DNA from: Streptomyces paludis
GTDB lineage: Bacteria; Actinomycetota; Actinomycetes; Streptomycetales; Streptomycetaceae
Assembly (NCBI RefSeq): GCF_003344965.1
Contig: NZ_CP031194.1
Coordinates: 7,936,001-8,000,000 of the forward strand
Length of the DNA: 64,000 nucleotides
Reading direction: 5' to 3'
Shown piece by piece: positions 43,864 through 53,426 of the stretch; within the stretch, counting starts at the first letter, position 1; each line of letters starts with the position of its first letter. The notes below the pieces were generated by a model, which saw only the letters and a program-made list of their open reading frames with translations, was not told where the DNA came from and ran no database searches. The translations under genes and the position numbers were made by a program.

Positions 43864-44060
43864 CTATACGCTTATTGAGATATTTACCGGACGCGTCGAG
43901 GGTGGTCGTTCCGCCGTCCGGGGCGGTCGCCAGCGGCCGTAGAACCCTTGTTCGTCACCCGCTTTGTTCTTCTGCACTGCCCTGCGGCTAGTTTGTGTCC
44001 AGGACAGATACGCAAGGCCCGTGGTGACAGAGGTGCACGGGGGACGAAAGGTCGGGAAAA

Positions 44061-46409
44061 GTGTCGCTGCGGGGAGGTGATCCAGCCGAGATCGGCGGTT
44101 ATCCGCTGGAGGCGCGGCTCGGCTCGGGGGGCATGGGCACGGTCTTCCTGGCCCGTACCAGCTCGGGGCGGCCTGTCGCGATCAAGCTGATCCATCAGCA
44201 TTTCGCGGGGGACGAGGAGTTCCGTATCCGCTTCCGGCAGGAGGTGGCGGCGGCGCGGCGGGTGAGCGGCGCGTTCACGGCCGCCGTGGTCGACGCCGCC
44301 CCCGAGGCCGAGCAGCCCTGGATGGCGACGACCTATATCGAGGGGCCCACGCTCGCCCAGCTCATCGCGGCGAAGGGCCCGTTGAACGGGGTGGAGCTGA
44401 GGAAGCTCGGCATCGGGCTGGCGGAGGCGTTGCGCGACATCCACCGGGTGGGCGTCGTCCACCGTGATCTGAAGCCCTCGAACGTGGTGCTCTCGCCCGA
44501 GGGCCCGCGCGTCATCGACTTCGGCATCTCGCGCGCCGCGGACCAGCAGACACTGACGATGACGGGACGGGTCATCGGTACGCCGCCCTTCATGTCGCCG
44601 GAGCAGTTGCAGGCGCCGCGTGGGGTGGGGCCCCGGTCCGATGTCTTCTCGCTGGGCACCCTGCTGGTGTATGCGGCGACGGGGCGCGGGCCCTTCGACG
44701 CGGACAGCCCGTATCTGACGGCCTATCAGGTGGTGCACGAGGAGCCGTCGCTGGGTCCGGTGCCCGAGGTGCTGCGCGCGGTCGTCGAGTCGTGTCTCGC
44801 CAAGGAGCCCGAGGGGCGCCCCTCGGCGGACGAACTTCTCGTGCTGCTAAGGGACTTGCCGGCCGACCTCGGGGTGACCGGCGCGAACGGGCTGGGCGCC
44901 GGACACACCCGCGACATCGCCACCCAGCATCACCTGGCGGCGCGGGACACCCCGGCGCCGACCTCCACCGCGGAGACCGCCCCCGGCACCGCCCGCGACG
45001 CCACCCCCGCGGCTGCCCAGGACACCGCGGTGACCGCCGCCCCGGACACCGCGTCGGACACCGCCCCGGCCGGTGCCGATGCGGGAAGCTCCGGCACCCC
45101 CATCGGCCGCAGGCTGCGGCGCCGTTGGCGTCCCGTCCTCGCGGCCGCGGTCGCGGTGGCCGCGATCGGCGGGGGAGCGGCCGTGTTGCAGGCGGGCGGG
45201 GCCGACGGGGACAGCGTCGGCAAGGCCAACGGCGCCCGCGACAAGGGCAACAGCGTCGCGGCGCCGGGGGGCGTGCTGCCGGACGGCTTCCGGTCGTGGA
45301 ACAGGACGGTGCTGGGAGGCCGCGAGGACATACCCGACGAGCTGCGCTGCGTCGTGAGCGGCGAGGCGCTGTTCTGCGGGGGCGGCGGAGTCGTCGCCAC
45401 CCGTATCCGGCTCGTGGACGGCTCGCAGGTGTGGACGGTCAAGAGTCCGGGCGTACCCGCCCAGGGCATGCACCTGGTGGGGGCCACCCACGACACGGTG
45501 CTCGGTTACCGCTTCGCCGCCGAGGGCGCCGCGCAGGACTTCGCCGCCGAGGTGGTGGCCGTCGACGCGGACAGCGGCCGGGAGCTGTGGTCCGCGGCGT
45601 CCGGCGCCCAGTCGACGGCCGTCACGGGCCGGACCCAGGACGCCGTCGTGGTCGGCTCCCTCGTGGTGACGGTCGACGCCGCCAACTCCCGCTTCGAGGC
45701 CAGGGACGCGCACAGCGGCAAGCTCGCCTGGGAGTCGCCGTTCCCCGTGGGCACCCAGTGCGCTCCCGTCCTGGCGGGCTCGCGGCTCGTCGCGATGTGC
45801 GCGACCGTCGCGGAGCTGAACGCCTTCGAGGTGCGCCACCCCACCCTGCGTACCGTGGACCGCGCCTCGGGGACCCTGGGCCGGCCCATCGCGGTGGACG
45901 GCCCCGCCGTGCCGATGGGCGCCGCCGACGGCGCGCTCGTGCTCCTCCAGGAGCACAGGGAGGGAGTGGAACCGACCGGCTACGACGGGGTGGCGCGGGT
46001 CCACCTGGTCTCGCGGAAGGTCACGTACTCCCGGCTGGCCAAGACCTACCCCGGGACGCCCGGTATGACGGACGGCACCCTCTACGTGAGCCGGCAGAGC
46101 GGTCTCGTCACCGCGCTCGAACCCGCCACCGGCAGGGAGAAGTGGTCCCGGCAGACGGGCGTGGAGGGCGCGTCGGGTCCCGCGGCGGAGGCCGACGCCC
46201 GGTACTTCAGCTCGGCCACCGGCCGGGTGGTCGCGCTGGCGCCGGACGACGGCAGGATCCTGTGGACCACGGATCCGCGGACCGACGGCCTGACGGGCGA
46301 ACAGGGCGCGAGCCCGCGGGTGGCCGTCGCGGGGCGCGCGGTGGTCGTCGTCGCGTCCAGCAACACCCTCTTCGCCTTCGACGCGCGGAAGCCCCCGAAG
46401 TCGGACTGA
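44061..46409 (+). CDS. Membrane Ser/Thr protein kinase with extracellular PQQ-type beta-propeller
   Basis: A 782-residue eukaryotic-type kinase. The glycine loop is LGSGGMGTVFL (20-30), the ATP lysine is K42, the catalytic aspartate is D136 in VHRDLKPSN, and DFG is at 153-155, followed by the activation-loop end GTPPFMSPEQ. A disordered threonine/alanine/proline-rich linker leads to one membrane helix near residue 360 (PVLAAAVAVAAIGGGAAVL). The outer part has repeats typical of PQQ-like propellers (VVAVDADSGRELWSA, VTALEPATGREKWSR, VVALAPDDGRILWTT). It would sense something at the surface and phosphorylate internal targets. Start is GTG 44061 after GGGAAAA. No neighbour suggests a target. Confidence 0.9.
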   Translation: MSLRGGDPAEIGGYPLEARLGSGGMGTVFLARTSSGRPVAIKLIHQHFAGDEEFRIRFRQEVAAARRVSGAFTAAVVDAAPEAEQPWMATTYIEGPTLAQLIAAKGPLNGVELRKLGIGLAEALRDIHRVGVVHRDLKPSNVVLSPEGPRVIDFGISRAADQQTLTMTGRVIGTPPFMSPEQLQAPRGVGPRSDVFSLGTLLVYAATGRGPFDADSPYLTAYQVVHEEPSLGPVPEVLRAVVESCLAKEPEGRPSADELLVLLRDLPADLGVTGANGLGAGHTRDIATQHHLAARDTPAPTSTAETAPGTARDATPAAAQDTAVTAAPDTASDTAPAGADAGSSGTPIGRRLRRRWRPVLAAAVAVAAIGGGAAVLQAGGADGDSVGKANGARDKGNSVAAPGGVLPDGFRSWNRTVLGGREDIPDELRCVVSGEALFCGGGGVVATRIRLVDGSQVWTVKSPGVPAQGMHLVGATHDTVLGYRFAAEGAAQDFAAEVVAVDADSGRELWSAASGAQSTAVTGRTQDAVVVGSLVVTVDAANSRFEARDAHSGKLAWESPFPVGTQCAPVLAGSRLVAMCATVAELNAFEVRHPTLRTVDRASGTLGRPIAVDGPAVPMGAADGALVLLQEHREGVEPTGYDGVARVHLVSRKVTYSRLAKTYPGTPGMTDGTLYVSRQSGLVTALEPATGREKWSRQTGVEGASGPAAEADARYFSSATGRVVALAPDDGRILWTTDPRTDGLTGEQGASPRVAVAGRAVVVVASSNTLFAFDARKPPKSD

Positions 46410-46431
46410 CAGAGCGCCGTGCCAGGCGCGG

Positions 46432-46824
46432 CTATGCGGGTTTGACGGAGGCGAGCTGTACGAGCAGCACGATCAGCCGGTAGGCGTCGGCGAAGCCGTC
46501 GGTGGTGAAGGCGACCGTACGGCCGTTCCCGGCGCGTGACACGCCGGGAACGAGGGTCGCCAGATCCACCATGTGCGGCCCGGCGAGGTCGACTTCGACA
46601 TCGACCGGCCCGGCCAGCTCCAGCGGCGCGACCCGGCCCCGCCCCGAGACCGCCCCGGCCGCCGCACGGCGCAGACGCTCCCGCGCCCAGCTCCCGCACC
46701 TCCTCGCAGGCGGCGTCGTCCCCGCCCGCGGCTTGCCGCGGACCAGCCGGGCACGCCGGTCGAGCGCCTCCGGCAGGAGGTTCCGGTACGTTCCGTGCGC
46801 GTCCGCGACCCACACCACGTTCAT
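46432..46824 (-). pseudogene. Truncated D-aminopeptidase (DppA, M55 family) remnant
   Basis: A 130-codon open frame pieced from two parts of a DppA-type peptidase, which normally has about 270 residues. The beginning, VADAHGTYRNLLPEALDRRA, matches the internal HGTMRNLLPEEL block. After a short scrambled join the frame continues with the family's C-terminal part (PVDVEVDLAGPHMVDLATLVPGV, then GRTVAFTTDGFADAYRL). The N-terminal metal-binding SxDMEG region and the central histidine/glutamate sites are missing, so it cannot be active. It has probably decayed by internal and 5' deletion. M55 genes often accompany peptide ABC transporters, and one lies 5 kb away. Confidence 0.7.
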
Positions 46825-46881
46825 GGCCCGGAGTGTACGCGCGCGTACGACATGCGGTACCGCGACTTATTCGAGCCTTAA

Positions 46882-46923
46882 TAAAAACTATGTAGCACAC
46901 TGCTCCGGTGTTGCTAGTTTTTA
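46882..46923. promoter_or_regulatory. AT-rich inverted repeat upstream of the first rhodanese
   Basis: TAAAAACTA (46882-46890) and its exact complement TAGTTTTTA (46915-46923) frame a 24-base spacer in a sharply AT-rich island 30 bases before the rhodanese start. It is a likely operator or promoter region. Confidence 0.5.
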
Positions 46924-46952
46924 CTTAGTTATCGAGGAGGAGGAGTGCGGTA

Positions 46953-47822
46953 ATGCGCCCAGTGTCAACGACGGCTGTGACCATGTCCGCGACGGAACTC
47001 GACGCCGCTCTGCGGGCCGGTGCGAAGGTCGTCGTCCTTGAGGTCGGCCGGGAGACAGGAGAGCACACCGAGGCACGGCGCTCCTATCTGGCGGGGCATC
47101 TGCCCGGCGCCTACTTCGTGCCGTTCGAAGAGGACCTGATCGGCCCGCCGGAGGCGGGGGCCGGTGCCGGTCCGCTGCCCCGGGCCGAGGATCTGCGGGA
47201 GCGGCTGCGGGTGTGGGGTGTGGACGACGACAGCACGGTCGTCGTCCACACGCGGCAGAGCCCCGCCGTCGCCACCCGCGCCTGGTGGGTCCTGCGCTGG
47301 GCCGGGGTGGCGGATGTGCGCTATCTGAACGGGGGTCTGTCCGCCTGGCGGCGGATCGGCGGCGCGCTCGACACCGGGGTGCCCCCGCCGGGCGCGGGCA
47401 CGGCCGTCGTACGGACCGGGTCGCTGCCGCTGCTGACCGCCGAGGAGGCCGGCCGGCTCGCCGCCGCCGGGCATCTCCTCGACGCGCGCGCCACGGAGGC
47501 ATACGTGGGCGACCCGCACCGTACGGGAACCGGCCACATCCCCGGCGCGCACACCGTCCCCGGCTCGCACAACTTCGCCGACGGCGAGCTGGCCGGCCCC
47601 GCCACACTGAGCGCCCTGTACGCCGCGCACCTGGACGGACGCGCGGTGGGCGCGTACTGCGGCAGCGGGGTGTCCGCGACGACGACCGTGCTGGCACTCG
47701 CCTCCCTGGGCATCGAGGCGGCGCTGTACCCCGGCTCGTGGTCCGCCTGGATCACCGATCCCGCGCGGCCGGCCGCGACCGGGGCCCGGCCGGGCGGCGC
47801 CCACCCACCGCCGGCACGGTGA
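46953..47822 (+). CDS. Sulfurtransferase with two rhodanese domains (first)
   Basis: A 289-residue tandem-rhodanese protein (thiosulfate or mercaptopyruvate sulfurtransferase type). The N-terminal domain is inactive-looking, with VVVHTRQSPAVATRAWW where a catalytic loop would be. The C-terminal domain has the active cysteine C236 in GAYCGSGVSAT, preceded by HLLDARATEAYVGD and TGHIPGAHTVPG. It moves sulfane sulfur to an acceptor such as cyanide or a thiol. The ATG follows GGAGGAGGAG. A second, shorter-spaced relative lies at 58092. With the monooxygenases and ABC importer between them it points to sulfur scavenging. Confidence 0.9.
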   Translation: MRPVSTTAVTMSATELDAALRAGAKVVVLEVGRETGEHTEARRSYLAGHLPGAYFVPFEEDLIGPPEAGAGAGPLPRAEDLRERLRVWGVDDDSTVVVHTRQSPAVATRAWWVLRWAGVADVRYLNGGLSAWRRIGGALDTGVPPPGAGTAVVRTGSLPLLTAEEAGRLAAAGHLLDARATEAYVGDPHRTGTGHIPGAHTVPGSHNFADGELAGPATLSALYAAHLDGRAVGAYCGSGVSATTTVLALASLGIEAALYPGSWSAWITDPARPAATGARPGGAHPPPAR

Positions 47823-47836
47823 CCCCGGGAGGAGCC

Positions 47837-47879
47837 GGGGCGCCGTGCCCCCGGCAACGCCCCGGGGGCACCGCGCCCC
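47837..47879. terminator. Bidirectional terminator between rhodanese and aldo/keto reductase genes
   Basis: An 18-bp stem with a single mismatch (47837-47854 with 47862-47879) and a 7-base loop, lying between convergent stop codons at 47822 and 47886. Confidence 0.85.
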
Positions 47880-47885
47880 AGCTCC

Positions 47886-48899
47886 TCAGCCCCGGTCGAC
47901 CACACCGGGGCCGCCCGACAGATCGCCGGTGAACAGGCCCCGCAGCTCCGCCTCCTCCTCGGCCGTCGGGGTCCACCGGGAGGCCAGGACGTTCTCGTCG
48001 AGCTGCGCCGGACCGGTCACCCCCGCGATCACACTGGTGACCGTGGGCTGGGCCAGCAGCCAGCCCAGCGCCGCCGTCCCGGGGCTGATGTCCCGGTCAC
48101 GGGCGAACTGTTCGAACTTCGCCAGCGCCTCCCAGGGCGCCGATCCCAGCAGATAGCGCTTGAGATTGGTGATCTTGGCGTCGTCCGGCGCGTGCCCCGC
48201 CGAGTACTTGCCGGTGAGCAGCCCGTTCTGCAACGGGAAGTACGGGATGAAGCCCAGCCCGTGGTGGCGCAGCGCCGGGATCAGCTCCTCCTCCGGCTTG
48301 CGCCACAGCAGGCTGTACTCGTCGGTCGTCGACACGAACCGGCTGAACCCCCGCGCCCGCGCGATGTGTTCCGCGTCGACGAGCTGCCACGCCCTGAAGT
48401 TCGACGCGCCGATGTACCGCACCTTCCCCGCCCGCACCAGCGAGTCGAGCGCCGACAGGGTCTCCTCGACCGGGGTGAACGGGTCGGGGAAGTGGATCTG
48501 GTACAGGTCGATGTAGTCGGTACGCAGCCGCCGCAGCGACTCCTCGACCGCGGCGACGATGTACTTGCGGGACCCGGGCCGCGCATAGGCGGCGCCGCGT
48601 TCGCGGTAGAGGTTCAGCCCGAACTTGGTGCCGATGACGACCTGTTCGCGGCGGGCACCGAGCGCGGCGGCGAACAGCTCCTCGCTCAGGCCCGGCCGGT
48701 CGCCGTACCCCTCCGCGAGGTCGAAGTAGGTGACACCGAGCCCGATCGCCCGGTCGACGATCGCGGTGACCGCCTCCTGGCCGCTCGCGCGCATGCCCGA
48801 CCGGCCGAAGGTGCTGGCACCGATACCGATCTCGGACAGAACGAGGCCCGAGGTGCCGAGTTGGCGATGGCCTTCGGGGAGTCGGTAAATGGGGGACAC
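47886..48899 (-). CDS. Aldo/keto reductase
   Basis: A 337-residue NADPH-dependent reductase of the AKR fold. The catalytic Asp/Tyr pair is in FDLAEGYGDRPG, the lysine is in VIGTKFGLN and the histidine in LYQIHFPDPF. The cofactor-binding ending VTSVIAGVTGPAQLDEN is normal. It starts at GTG 48899 with GAAGGAGA upstream, 12 bases after the upstream monooxygenase stop, and is the last gene of the minus-strand sulfur operon. It could reduce the aldehyde released when the monooxygenases cleave a C-S bond; that is inference. Confidence 0.87.
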   Translation of the reverse strand: MSPIYRLPEGHRQLGTSGLVLSEIGIGASTFGRSGMRASGQEAVTAIVDRAIGLGVTYFDLAEGYGDRPGLSEELFAAALGARREQVVIGTKFGLNLYRERGAAYARPGSRKYIVAAVEESLRRLRTDYIDLYQIHFPDPFTPVEETLSALDSLVRAGKVRYIGASNFRAWQLVDAEHIARARGFSRFVSTTDEYSLLWRKPEEELIPALRHHGLGFIPYFPLQNGLLTGKYSAGHAPDDAKITNLKRYLLGSAPWEALAKFEQFARDRDISPGTAALGWLLAQPTVTSVIAGVTGPAQLDENVLASRWTPTAEEEAELRGLFTGDLSGGPGVVDRG

Positions 48900-48911
48900 T
48901 GCTCTCCTTCC

Positions 48912-50276
48912 TCAGAAATCGTCGGTGTCCAGCAGACCTTGCAGGGTCGAGGACTCGTACGCGGTCCGGAAGATGCCGCGGCGCCGCAGCTCCGGGACGA
49001 CGAGGTCGACGAAGAGATCGGCCGGACCGCGGTGGTACGGGGGGAACAGCTGGACCCCGTCGAGGACTTCCTCCTCCAGGTTCTCCTCCAGCCAGTCGGC
49101 GATGGCCTTCGCGTCACCGACCACGGCCGGCTGCTGTTCGTGCCGGGACCGCTGCACGTAGTGGTACAGCTCGCGCAGGCTCGCGTCCTCACCGATCTGG
49201 GTGGTGAGGATCTGCCGCAGCAGCTCCCGGTCGTTGGCCGTGTCCCGGGCGCGGTCGCTGATCAGCGGCCGCAGCGCGTCGTCCGCGATCGCCTCGATGT
49301 CGACCACGTCGAGGACGCGCTCGCTGTCGCGGACCCGCGACAGATCGATACCGAGAGCCCGGGAGAACGCGGCCGGCAGCGCCTGTTCCAGCTGAAAGGC
49401 GTTGATCTCGTTGAACTTCGCACGCGCCTCCCGGGCGGTGCCGGCGAGATGGAAGGTGATCCCCGGGATGATCTTGAACTTGTCGGGGTCGCGCCCGTTG
49501 GCCGCGACCCGCTCCTTGAGCCTGCGGTACTCCTCCTTGCCCCGGCTGATCCCGAAGTACGGCGAGAACCGCACCTGCGCGAAGTCGGCGCCGTACCGCA
49601 GGGACTCCTCGGAGAGCCCCACCTGGACGACCGGGATGTGGCGCTGCACCGGCGGCGGGACGTTCAGCGGGCCCCGGACGTCGAAGTGCTCGCCGTGAAA
49701 GTCCGTTTGATGCCAGGACCCGGGCCTGATCAGGGTGCCGCCGGCCCGGTCGTCCAGAAGGAAGTCGTCGTCCCAGCTCTCGTACAGCAACCGGTTGACG
49801 ACGGTGGTGAACTCCCGGGCGCGCGCGTACTTCGTCTCCTCCGTCGGCACCGGGTTCTTGCCGTAGTTGCCGGCCGGGTCGCCGTCGCGGTCGATGCCGA
49901 AGACGACGTTCAGCGCGGTGCGTCCCCGGTTGAAGTGGTCCAGGGTCGCCAACTGCCGTGCCACGGCGTACGGATGCTCGAAGGAGGAGTTCACCGACAT
50001 GACGAACCCGAGGTTCCGCGTGATCGCCGCGGCGTGACCGGCGTAGACGAAGTTGTCCCAGCGGTAGATCCGGTTGAGCCGGTCCGGCTCGCTGCCCAGG
50101 GCGCTGCCGGCGAAGACATAGTCCAGTGTGCCGCGCTCGGCGGTCCGGGCGATGTCCAGGATCACACCGGGGTCGCGCAGACCGGAGTTGGTCGCCTCCG
50201 GCAGCCGCCAGGCGTCCAGGTCCCAGCCCGTACCGTACGCCGCCAGACCGAGGCGGAGCTTGCGACGGCCGCTCAT
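48912..50276 (-). CDS. FMN-dependent monooxygenase, NtaA/SnaA/DszA family (second of pair)
   Basis: A 454-residue flavin-dependent monooxygenase of the luciferase-like fold. Typical blocks are RLGLAAYGTGWDLDAWR at the start, LDYVFAGSALG, SSFEHPYAVARQLATLDHFNRGRTALNVV and WHQTDFHGEHFDVRGPL. Relatives oxidise sulfides, sulfones or chelators with reduced FMN from a separate reductase. ATG 50276 overlaps the stop of the paralogous gene upstream (ATGA), and GGAGGA precedes it. The C-terminal part (residues about 330-454) is longer than in small family members. The neighbours suggest an organosulfur substrate. No flavin reductase is adjacent. Confidence 0.87.
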   Translation of the reverse strand: MSGRRKLRLGLAAYGTGWDLDAWRLPEATNSGLRDPGVILDIARTAERGTLDYVFAGSALGSEPDRLNRIYRWDNFVYAGHAAAITRNLGFVMSVNSSFEHPYAVARQLATLDHFNRGRTALNVVFGIDRDGDPAGNYGKNPVPTEETKYARAREFTTVVNRLLYESWDDDFLLDDRAGGTLIRPGSWHQTDFHGEHFDVRGPLNVPPPVQRHIPVVQVGLSEESLRYGADFAQVRFSPYFGISRGKEEYRRLKERVAANGRDPDKFKIIPGITFHLAGTAREARAKFNEINAFQLEQALPAAFSRALGIDLSRVRDSERVLDVVDIEAIADDALRPLISDRARDTANDRELLRQILTTQIGEDASLRELYHYVQRSRHEQQPAVVGDAKAIADWLEENLEEEVLDGVQLFPPYHRGPADLFVDLVVPELRRRGIFRTAYESSTLQGLLDTDDF

Positions 50277-51730
50277 ACCGGTCGTTCCTCCTGATCCGTC
50301 GTGGTGAAGCTGTTCGGGGGGATGTCCAGCCCGAAGTGGCCCCGGAAGGTGTCGCTCGTGTACTCCGTGCGGTACACACCGCGCTCCTGGAGGATCGGGA
50401 CCACCTCGCCCGTGAAGCGCTCCAACTGCTCCCACAGGAAAGGCGTGCTCACGTTGAACCCCTCGGCGGCGCCCTGGTCGAACCAGTAGATCAGGGTGTC
50501 CGCGACCTGCCCGGCCGTACCGATCACCAGGGGGAAGTTCCCGGCGATCGACGCCGCCAGCACATCCCTGACCCGGACGCCCCCGTTGTCCACGGTGCGG
50601 CCGGTACGCTCCGCCACGAGCGTCAGCAGCCTGCGGCCGTAGGCGTTGAGGTCCGCGGCGGTGTCCGGCTTGACGGCGCCGTCGATGCCGGCCGGCCGCA
50701 GATCGGCGCCGACCCGCTCCGACAGGGAACGCACACTGCGGAACCCCTTGGGCAGCGGGAACGGGGACGCGCTGATCCGGGCCCCCTCGGGACCCGACCA
50801 GAACGCCTCGTCCTGGTCGCCCTCGACGATGTCGTCGTCGTACGGCAGCAGCGCGTTCAGCTCCTCGTACAGCTCGACCGCCGCCGCCCGGGTGTCACCG
50901 ATCAGCGGGGTGATCCCCGGCAGGAAGAAGATCGGGTCCACGCGTCCCCGCAGGCGCTCGGCCCGCTGCCGTACATCGGTGTTGAACGCGAGCGACTCCG
51001 CCGGTGTGGCGGGTCCGGTGAAGTTGATGTCGGCCCACTTCGCGGTCAGTTCGCGGGACTGCTCGGAGGCCCCCGCGTACAGCAGCGGGACATGGCCCTG
51101 CGGCGGACGCTCCAGCGGCAGTGTGCCGGCCACCTGGAAGTGGGTGCCCTGCCAGTCGAGCCGGTGGATCCTGCTCTCGTCGACGTAGCGCCCGGTCCGC
51201 TTGTCCTGGAGATAGGCGCCGTTCTCGACGCTGTCCCACAGCCGCCGGACGACATGGATGAACTCGTCCGCCCGCTCGTACCGGGCCGTGCCGCCCAGGT
51301 CCGGCAGGCTGAAGTTGCGCGCGGCGAGGTCGGAGGCGCCCAGCACCACGTTCCACGCGAGCCGTCCGCCGCTGAGGTGATCGAGGGAGGCCGTCAGCCG
51401 CGCCAGGATGTACGGCTCGTAGAACGTCGGGTGCGCCGTCACGACGAGCCCGATCCTCGATGACTGGAGGGCGAGTTGGGAGGCCAGGGTGAAGGGTTCC
51501 AGACGTCCGGTGTTGTGTGTGGTGATCCACTGTTCCGCGGCGAGGTCACCGGGCAGTGTGTCCCCGAGGAAGAAGAAGTCGAACTTCGCGTCCTCGGTGA
51601 GCCGCAGCGCCTTCGTCGCGTACTCCAGCTCGAAGGCGTGCGCGGTGGGCGCGTCCGGATGCCGCCAGCCGCCCCAGTGTGTGCCGTTGAGCCAGTGCAT
51701 ATAGCCCAGATGGAGCTGTCGCTCGGGCAT
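50273..51730 (-). CDS. FMN-dependent monooxygenase, NtaA/SnaA/DszA family (first of pair)
   Basis: A 485-residue luciferase-like monooxygenase. Family marks are FDFFFLGDTLPG, VTAHPTFYEPYILARLTASLDHLSGGRLAWNVV, DWQGTHFQVAGTL and VPLLYAGASEQSRELTAKWAD. It differs enough from its neighbour to act on another substrate or step. Pairs like this (DszA/SnaA types) are used to open carbon-sulfur bonds so that sulfur is released as sulfite or thiol. The ATG at 51730 follows GGAAGGAA, 28 bases after the ABC ATPase stop. It belongs to the same minus-strand operon as the importer. Confidence 0.87.
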   Translation of the reverse strand: MPERQLHLGYMHWLNGTHWGGWRHPDAPTAHAFELEYATKALRLTEDAKFDFFFLGDTLPGDLAAEQWITTHNTGRLEPFTLASQLALQSSRIGLVVTAHPTFYEPYILARLTASLDHLSGGRLAWNVVLGASDLAARNFSLPDLGGTARYERADEFIHVVRRLWDSVENGAYLQDKRTGRYVDESRIHRLDWQGTHFQVAGTLPLERPPQGHVPLLYAGASEQSRELTAKWADINFTGPATPAESLAFNTDVRQRAERLRGRVDPIFFLPGITPLIGDTRAAAVELYEELNALLPYDDDIVEGDQDEAFWSGPEGARISASPFPLPKGFRSVRSLSERVGADLRPAGIDGAVKPDTAADLNAYGRRLLTLVAERTGRTVDNGGVRVRDVLAASIAGNFPLVIGTAGQVADTLIYWFDQGAAEGFNVSTPFLWEQLERFTGEVVPILQERGVYRTEYTSDTFRGHFGLDIPPNSFTTTDQEERPV

Positions 51731-51758
51731 GGTGCGTGTTCCTTCCAGTTGCGGTTCT

Positions 51759-53426
51759 CTACGAGGACAGCGCCGCGCCGGCCGTGGCGGCACCGGGGAT
51801 CGATGCCAGCAGCCGCTTGACGTAGTCGGTCCGTGGCGCGGTGAGGACGTCCAGGGCGGTGCCGTGCTCGACGACATGTCCGTGGCGCAGGACGAGGATC
51901 TCGTCGGAGACCTCGGCGATCACCCCGAGGTCGTGCGAGACAAAGACGTAGGTCAGCGCCAGTTCGCGCTGGAGTGTGCCGAGCAGGTCGAGGATCTGGC
52001 GCCGTACGGTCACATCGAGGGCGGAGACCGGCTCGTCCAGGATGACGACGTCCGGCCGGGGCGCCAGCGCGCGGGCGATGGCCACCCGCTGCCGCTGGCC
52101 GCCGGAGAGTTCGGCCGTGTACCGGTCGGCGACGGACGCGGGCAGACCGGTGACGTCCAGCAGCTCGGTGATTCTGCCGGCACGTTCCCGCGCCGTCCCG
52201 TACCGGTGGCCGGTGAGCGGTTCGCCGAGGATCGCGCGGACCGTGGACCTCGGATTCAGGGAGGCGTACGGGTCCTGGTAGACCATCTGCACCGTGCGGT
52301 AGAGACCGGCCTGGCCGGCTCCCCGCCGGTGGTGGACGACCGGTTCGCCGTCGATCTCGGCCGAGCCCGTGTCCGCCGGGGTCAGACCGGCGAGGATCCG
52401 TACCAAGGTCGTCTTGCCGGAACCCGATTCACCGACGATCCCCAGGGTGGTCCCCTTGCGCACCCGGAACGAGGCACCGGCCAGCGCGGTGACCGGCTCC
52501 GCGCCCCGGCGGGCGGTGAAGGTCCTGCCGATCTCCTTCGCCTCGACGGTGACCGGGGCGTCCGCGGGCACGGTACGTGAGTACTCCAGCCGGGCCTCCG
52601 CGGTCCGGGAACCGGAGAACCCGAGGGAGGACGAGCGCAGGAGACGCTCCGTGTACGGGTCGCCCGGCGCGGCGACGACCTCGTCGGTCGGCCCGCCGCG
52701 CACGATCCGCCCGTCCTTCACCACGGCGATACCGTCGGCCCGTTCGGCTGCGACCCCCAGATCGTGGGTGATCAGCAGGATCCCGAGCCCCTCGGTCTCC
52801 ACCAGGCTCGACAGCAGATCGAGGATGGTCCTCTGCACCGTGACATCGAGCGCGGTCGTCGGTTCGTCGGCGATCAGCAGCCGGGGCCGGGTGCTCATCG
52901 CGGCGGCGATCAGTACCCGCTGGCACATTCCGCCCGACAGCTCGTGCGGACGGCGGTCGTACAGCCGGGCGGGATCGCGGAGTCCCACCTTCGCGAAGAG
53001 GTCGATGACCCGCTCGCGGCGCTCCGCGCGGGACGCCAGTTTGTGGGCGCGCAGCGGCTCCCCGGCCTGGACGCCGACGGGCAGCAGGGGGTTCAGGCCG
53101 AGCAGCGCGTCCTGGGGGATGTAGCCGATCTCCTTGCCGCGTACGGCCCGGTACTGCCGTTCGGACAGGCCGGTGAGCGCCCGGCCGCCGAGGACGACCT
53201 CGCCCGCGGTGATCCGCCCGTTCCCGGCGAGGGTCCCGGTGATGACCCGGCCGAGGGTCGACTTGCCCGACCCGGACTCGCCGACGACGGCCCGGATTGA
53301 CCCCTCGGGGACGTCCAGACTCACCTTGTCGAGCACGGGGGTGGCGGCGCGGCCGGGCAGCGCGAACTCGACACTCACCCCGCGCAGCCGCAGCAGCGGT
53401 GTGCTCTCGCGGTCAGGCGACGGCAC
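51759..53426 (-). CDS. ABC transporter ATP-binding protein, two fused NBDs (DppD-DppF type)
   Basis: A 555-residue fusion of two peptide/nickel-type ATPase domains. Domain 1 has Walker A GESGSGKSTLG, signature ELSGGMCQRVLIA and Walker B LLIADEPTTALDVT. Domain 2 has GESGSGKTTLV, ELSGGQRQRVAIA and VILDEPVSALDVT. Both have the H-loop (LITHDLGV, FVSHDLGV). It powers the permease pair encoded just upstream, with which it overlaps by 14 bases. It starts at GTG 53426 after GAGGGAGGA. Domain 1 carries Cys in its signature where Gln is usual (GGMCQ), which is tolerated in this subfamily. Confidence 0.92.
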   Translation of the reverse strand: MPSPDRESTPLLRLRGVSVEFALPGRAATPVLDKVSLDVPEGSIRAVVGESGSGKSTLGRVITGTLAGNGRITAGEVVLGGRALTGLSERQYRAVRGKEIGYIPQDALLGLNPLLPVGVQAGEPLRAHKLASRAERRERVIDLFAKVGLRDPARLYDRRPHELSGGMCQRVLIAAAMSTRPRLLIADEPTTALDVTVQRTILDLLSSLVETEGLGILLITHDLGVAAERADGIAVVKDGRIVRGGPTDEVVAAPGDPYTERLLRSSSLGFSGSRTAEARLEYSRTVPADAPVTVEAKEIGRTFTARRGAEPVTALAGASFRVRKGTTLGIVGESGSGKTTLVRILAGLTPADTGSAEIDGEPVVHHRRGAGQAGLYRTVQMVYQDPYASLNPRSTVRAILGEPLTGHRYGTARERAGRITELLDVTGLPASVADRYTAELSGGQRQRVAIARALAPRPDVVILDEPVSALDVTVRRQILDLLGTLQRELALTYVFVSHDLGVIAEVSDEILVLRHGHVVEHGTALDVLTAPRTDYVKRLLASIPGAATAGAALSS

